Shown here: piece by piece, positions 5,937 to 7,269 of the stretch
Layout of the letters: each line of letters begins with the position of its first letter
How positions within the stretch are numbered: position 1 is the stretch's first letter
Assembly (NCBI GenBank): GCA_035540515.1
Contig: DATLGM010000172.1
Location: 1 to 7,269 of the forward strand
Length of the DNA stretch: 7,269 nucleotides
DNA from: WHTG01 sp035540515
Lineage (GTDB): Bacteria; Actinomycetota; Nitriliruptoria; Euzebyales; Egibacteraceae
Reading direction: 5' to 3'
Notes under the pieces: model-generated
Database searches by the model: none
Told to the model about the DNA's origin: nothing
Seen by the model: only the letters and a program-made list of their open reading frames with translations
Program-made: the position numbers and the translations under genes

Positions 5937-6676
5937 CGCTGCTGCGCGCGGCGGCGCTGCTGCAGCGCCTCCCACAACACGCGCGTGCGCTGGGGCAGGC
6001 CCTCGGACGGGTCCCCGGTGAAGTGGCGCAGCTCGGGGGCGAACTGCTCGCCGAACGCGGCCACAGCGGCGTCCGTGGTGATGTCCAACCCCAGGAAGCG
6101 GACCAGGCCGGACAGCTCCGACGCGGTGTCGTCACCGCCGAGCGCGTCGAAGTCCAGAAAGAACGTCGTCGAGGCGGGCGCGTCAAGCAGCGCCTGCGCG
6201 TGGTGGTCCCAGAACCGCAGGCCCATCGCCAGCGGCACCCGCTGGCGGCGGTGCAGGGAGCTGGCGACGGCCGTGGGGTGCCGCAAGCACGCGACGGCGG
6301 CGCTGACGTGGTCGCGCCAGACACCCAGCGTGAGGCAGAAGCGCGGATCCTTCACCGCCATCCCGTCCAGGCTGCGGGCCAGGGCCTCCATCTCCCCGCG
6401 CAGTCGCCGGGCCCGCCGGTGCACGGCCTTCGGTGATGGCAGCAGCAGGTAACGGACCTGCGACAGCAACGACGGCACGGTCCCCTGGGTCCTGGGGAAC
6501 CCCGTCAGCAGCCGGCTGTTGAGGTCGACGACGTCGTTGCGCTCGAAGTAGCCGCGTTCGTTCCACTGGTCCGCCCCGTAGAAGGCGCTGTGCTCGCCGA
6601 AGTCCAGGCCGAGGGCCTCCAGCGTCATGGCGACCGCGGACGTCCCCGAGCGGTGCATGCCGGTCACGACGATCAT
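5933..6676 (-). CDS. Sulfotransferase family protein (P-loop, PAPS-type)
   Basis: The 247-residue product starts with MIVVTGMHRSGTSAV. GMHRSGTS (6-13) is the 5'-phosphosulfate-binding loop of PAPS-dependent sulfotransferases. NERGYFE (39-45) after it is a frequent signature of the bacterial glycan-type group, as are VKDPRFCLT (108-116) and CLRHPTAVASSL (130-141), the region that binds the 3'-phosphate. The enzyme would move sulfate from PAPS to a hydroxyl, here presumably on a surface glycan or glycolipid, which is inferred from the neighbours. No signal peptide or membrane segment is seen, so it acts in the cytoplasm. The ATG at 6676 is the only start that keeps the P-loop and its strand. 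GGAG lies 12 bases before it, rather far for a ribosome binding site. It follows the membrane protein gene by 34 bases on the same strand. The Arg/Gln-rich C terminus is encoded in a repetitive GC-rich stretch next to the convergent gene. Confidence 0.85.
   Translation of the reverse strand: MIVVTGMHRSGTSAVAMTLEALGLDFGEHSAFYGADQWNERGYFERNDVVDLNSRLLTGFPRTQGTVPSLLSQVRYLLLPSPKAVHRRARRLRGEMEALARSLDGMAVKDPRFCLTLGVWRDHVSAAVACLRHPTAVASSLHRRQRVPLAMGLRFWDHHAQALLDAPASTTFFLDFDALGGDDTASELSGLVRFLGLDITTDAAVAAFGEQFAPELRHFTGDPSEGLPQRTRVLWEALQQRRRAQQR
5953..5969. terminator. GC-rich hairpin at the convergent gene ends, possible weak terminator
   Basis: GGCGCTG (5953-5959) pairs perfectly with CAGCGCC (5963-5969) around a CTG loop, 16 bases after the SDR stop. 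On the plus strand no T tract follows, so it is not a classic intrinsic terminator. It also lies inside the sulfotransferase coding region and may simply reflect the repeated codons for Gln and Arg there. Confidence 0.2.
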
Positions 6677-6710
6677 GGGCGTGCTGATCTCCGGTGAGTC
6701 GGTGGGGCGG
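6677..6710 (-). other. 34-base spacer between the membrane protein and sulfotransferase genes
   Basis: Read on the minus strand it contains GGAG (6692-6689) upstream of the sulfotransferase ATG and no evident hairpin. The short spacing and shared direction suggest a single transcript for the two genes. Confidence 0.45.
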
Positions 6711-7269
6711 TCATGCCGTCAGCAGCCACAGGGCAACAGCGGCGATGACCACGGCGTAGGCCGCCTGCAGGACGGTCAGGACGACATCGCCGGCGCCCTC
6801 GTCGGTGGCGGCAGCGGCGCCGTTCGTTGCAGCCGGCGCAGCCGCCGGGACCCGCCAGTGCACGAACAGGGTTGCGGCGACGGCCATCAGCGGCGCGAAC
6901 GCCACCCAGTAGCGAGCGTGACTCGGGTGCAAGAACGGTTGCAAGAACAACGACACGGTGAACAGCTTGACGGTCAGGCTCAGCAGCTGCAGGCGCCGGG
7001 ACCGTACGAAGACTGCGAGGTTGGCGGCGATCAACGCCAGGAAGAAGGGGACGTAGACGATGAGCGTCGCCGTGCCCAGCGTCGCGGTGGTCCGTTGGAC
7101 TGCGGGCCGGGAGAGGTCGTGGTCGCTGACGGCCGCGAACCGCTGGACGAACGGCCGGGAGCCGCGCGGACCCTGGCCGTGCGGTCGGATGAACGACGCG
7201 AAGTTCTGGCGGGCCTGGCGGGCGTACGCCGTTGGCGTCAGCCCTTCCAGTGCGCTTGCCGACATCTCC
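6711..7269 (-). CDS. Polytopic membrane protein, C-terminal part (possible GT39/GT-C-like glycosyltransferase); 5' end outside window
   Basis: The frame is open to the window edge. The first ATG in it (7265-7263) is preceded directly by GGAG with no spacer, so it is probably internal. From that ATG 184 residues are seen: a polar stretch (1-58) and then about four membrane segments (62-86, 92-111, 118-136 and 160-182). A Pro/Ala/Thr/Asn-rich linker (139-156) separates the last segment. HPSHARYWVAFAPLMAVAA (113-131), with a conserved-looking His and Arg just before a membrane helix, resembles the late helices of GT-C (PMT/GT39-like) glycosyltransferases. That is a tentative likeness, since the catalytic N-terminal part is missing. 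Such an enzyme would use a polyprenyl-phosphate sugar on the outer face, which would suit the GtrB-like GT2 across the convergent boundary. Its stop is 34 bases before the sulfotransferase start. An O-antigen ligase or unrelated membrane protein is not excluded. Confidence 0.6.
   Translation of the reverse strand, partial: EMSASALEGLTPTAYARQARQNFASFIRPHGQGPRGSRPFVQRFAAVSDHDLSRPAVQRTTATLGTATLIVYVPFFLALIAANLAVFVRSRRLQLLSLTVKLFTVSLFLQPFLHPSHARYWVAFAPLMAVAATLFVHWRVPAAAPAATNGAAAATDEGAGDVVLTVLQAAYAVVIAAVALWLLTA

Noticed and set aside
4875..5975. 366-residue open frame on the minus strand over the SDR gene
   Set aside because: It is Arg/Pro/Gly-rich with no motif and is opposite the SDR glycine and YxxxK motifs.

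Overview
The window is a high-GC, densely packed bacterial segment. Gaps between genes are 0 to 55 bases, four of the six genes whose start is visible begin with GTG, and several genes overlap by 1 to 4 bases. This style and the protein families suggest an actinomycete-type genome (Actinomycetota), but there is no rRNA or marker gene to fix the lineage. There is no tRNA, CRISPR array, transposase or attachment site. No stretch over 300 bases lacks a gene.

Plus strand, 2-5936: the window opens inside the C-terminal part of a RodA-type peptidoglycan polymerase (2-562). After 55 non-coding bases comes a tight run of five genes: a long-form glucose-1-phosphate thymidylyltransferase (rmlA, 618-1682), dTDP-glucose 4,6-dehydratase (rmlB, 1682-2710), a multi-spanning MOP/Wzx-like flippase (2733-4013), a GtrB/DPM1-like membrane-anchored family 2 glycosyltransferase (4010-5029) and an extended-SDR NAD(P)-dependent sugar-nucleotide oxidoreductase (5007-5936). 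Minus strand, 7269-5933: the C-terminal part of a polytopic membrane protein (cut by the window edge) is followed by a PAPS-type sulfotransferase. This gene converges on the plus-strand run with a 4-base overlap of stop ends.

Read together, this is a cell-surface glycan locus. RmlA and RmlB make dTDP-4-keto-6-deoxyglucose. The SDR is a candidate to reduce or otherwise tailor that intermediate, since no rmlC or rmlD is present here. The GT2 enzyme probably loads a sugar onto a polyprenyl phosphate, the flippase moves a lipid-linked glycan across the membrane, the polytopic protein may be a membrane glycosyltransferase, and the sulfotransferase may add sulfate to the product. Each family is well known; the precise sugar and polymer cannot be read from the sequence. 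I see no clearly novel system. The most unusual local points are a nine-codon minicistron that bridges rmlB and the flippase by two 4-base stop/start overlaps, and the incomplete dTDP-sugar pathway paired with an unassigned SDR and a sulfotransferase.
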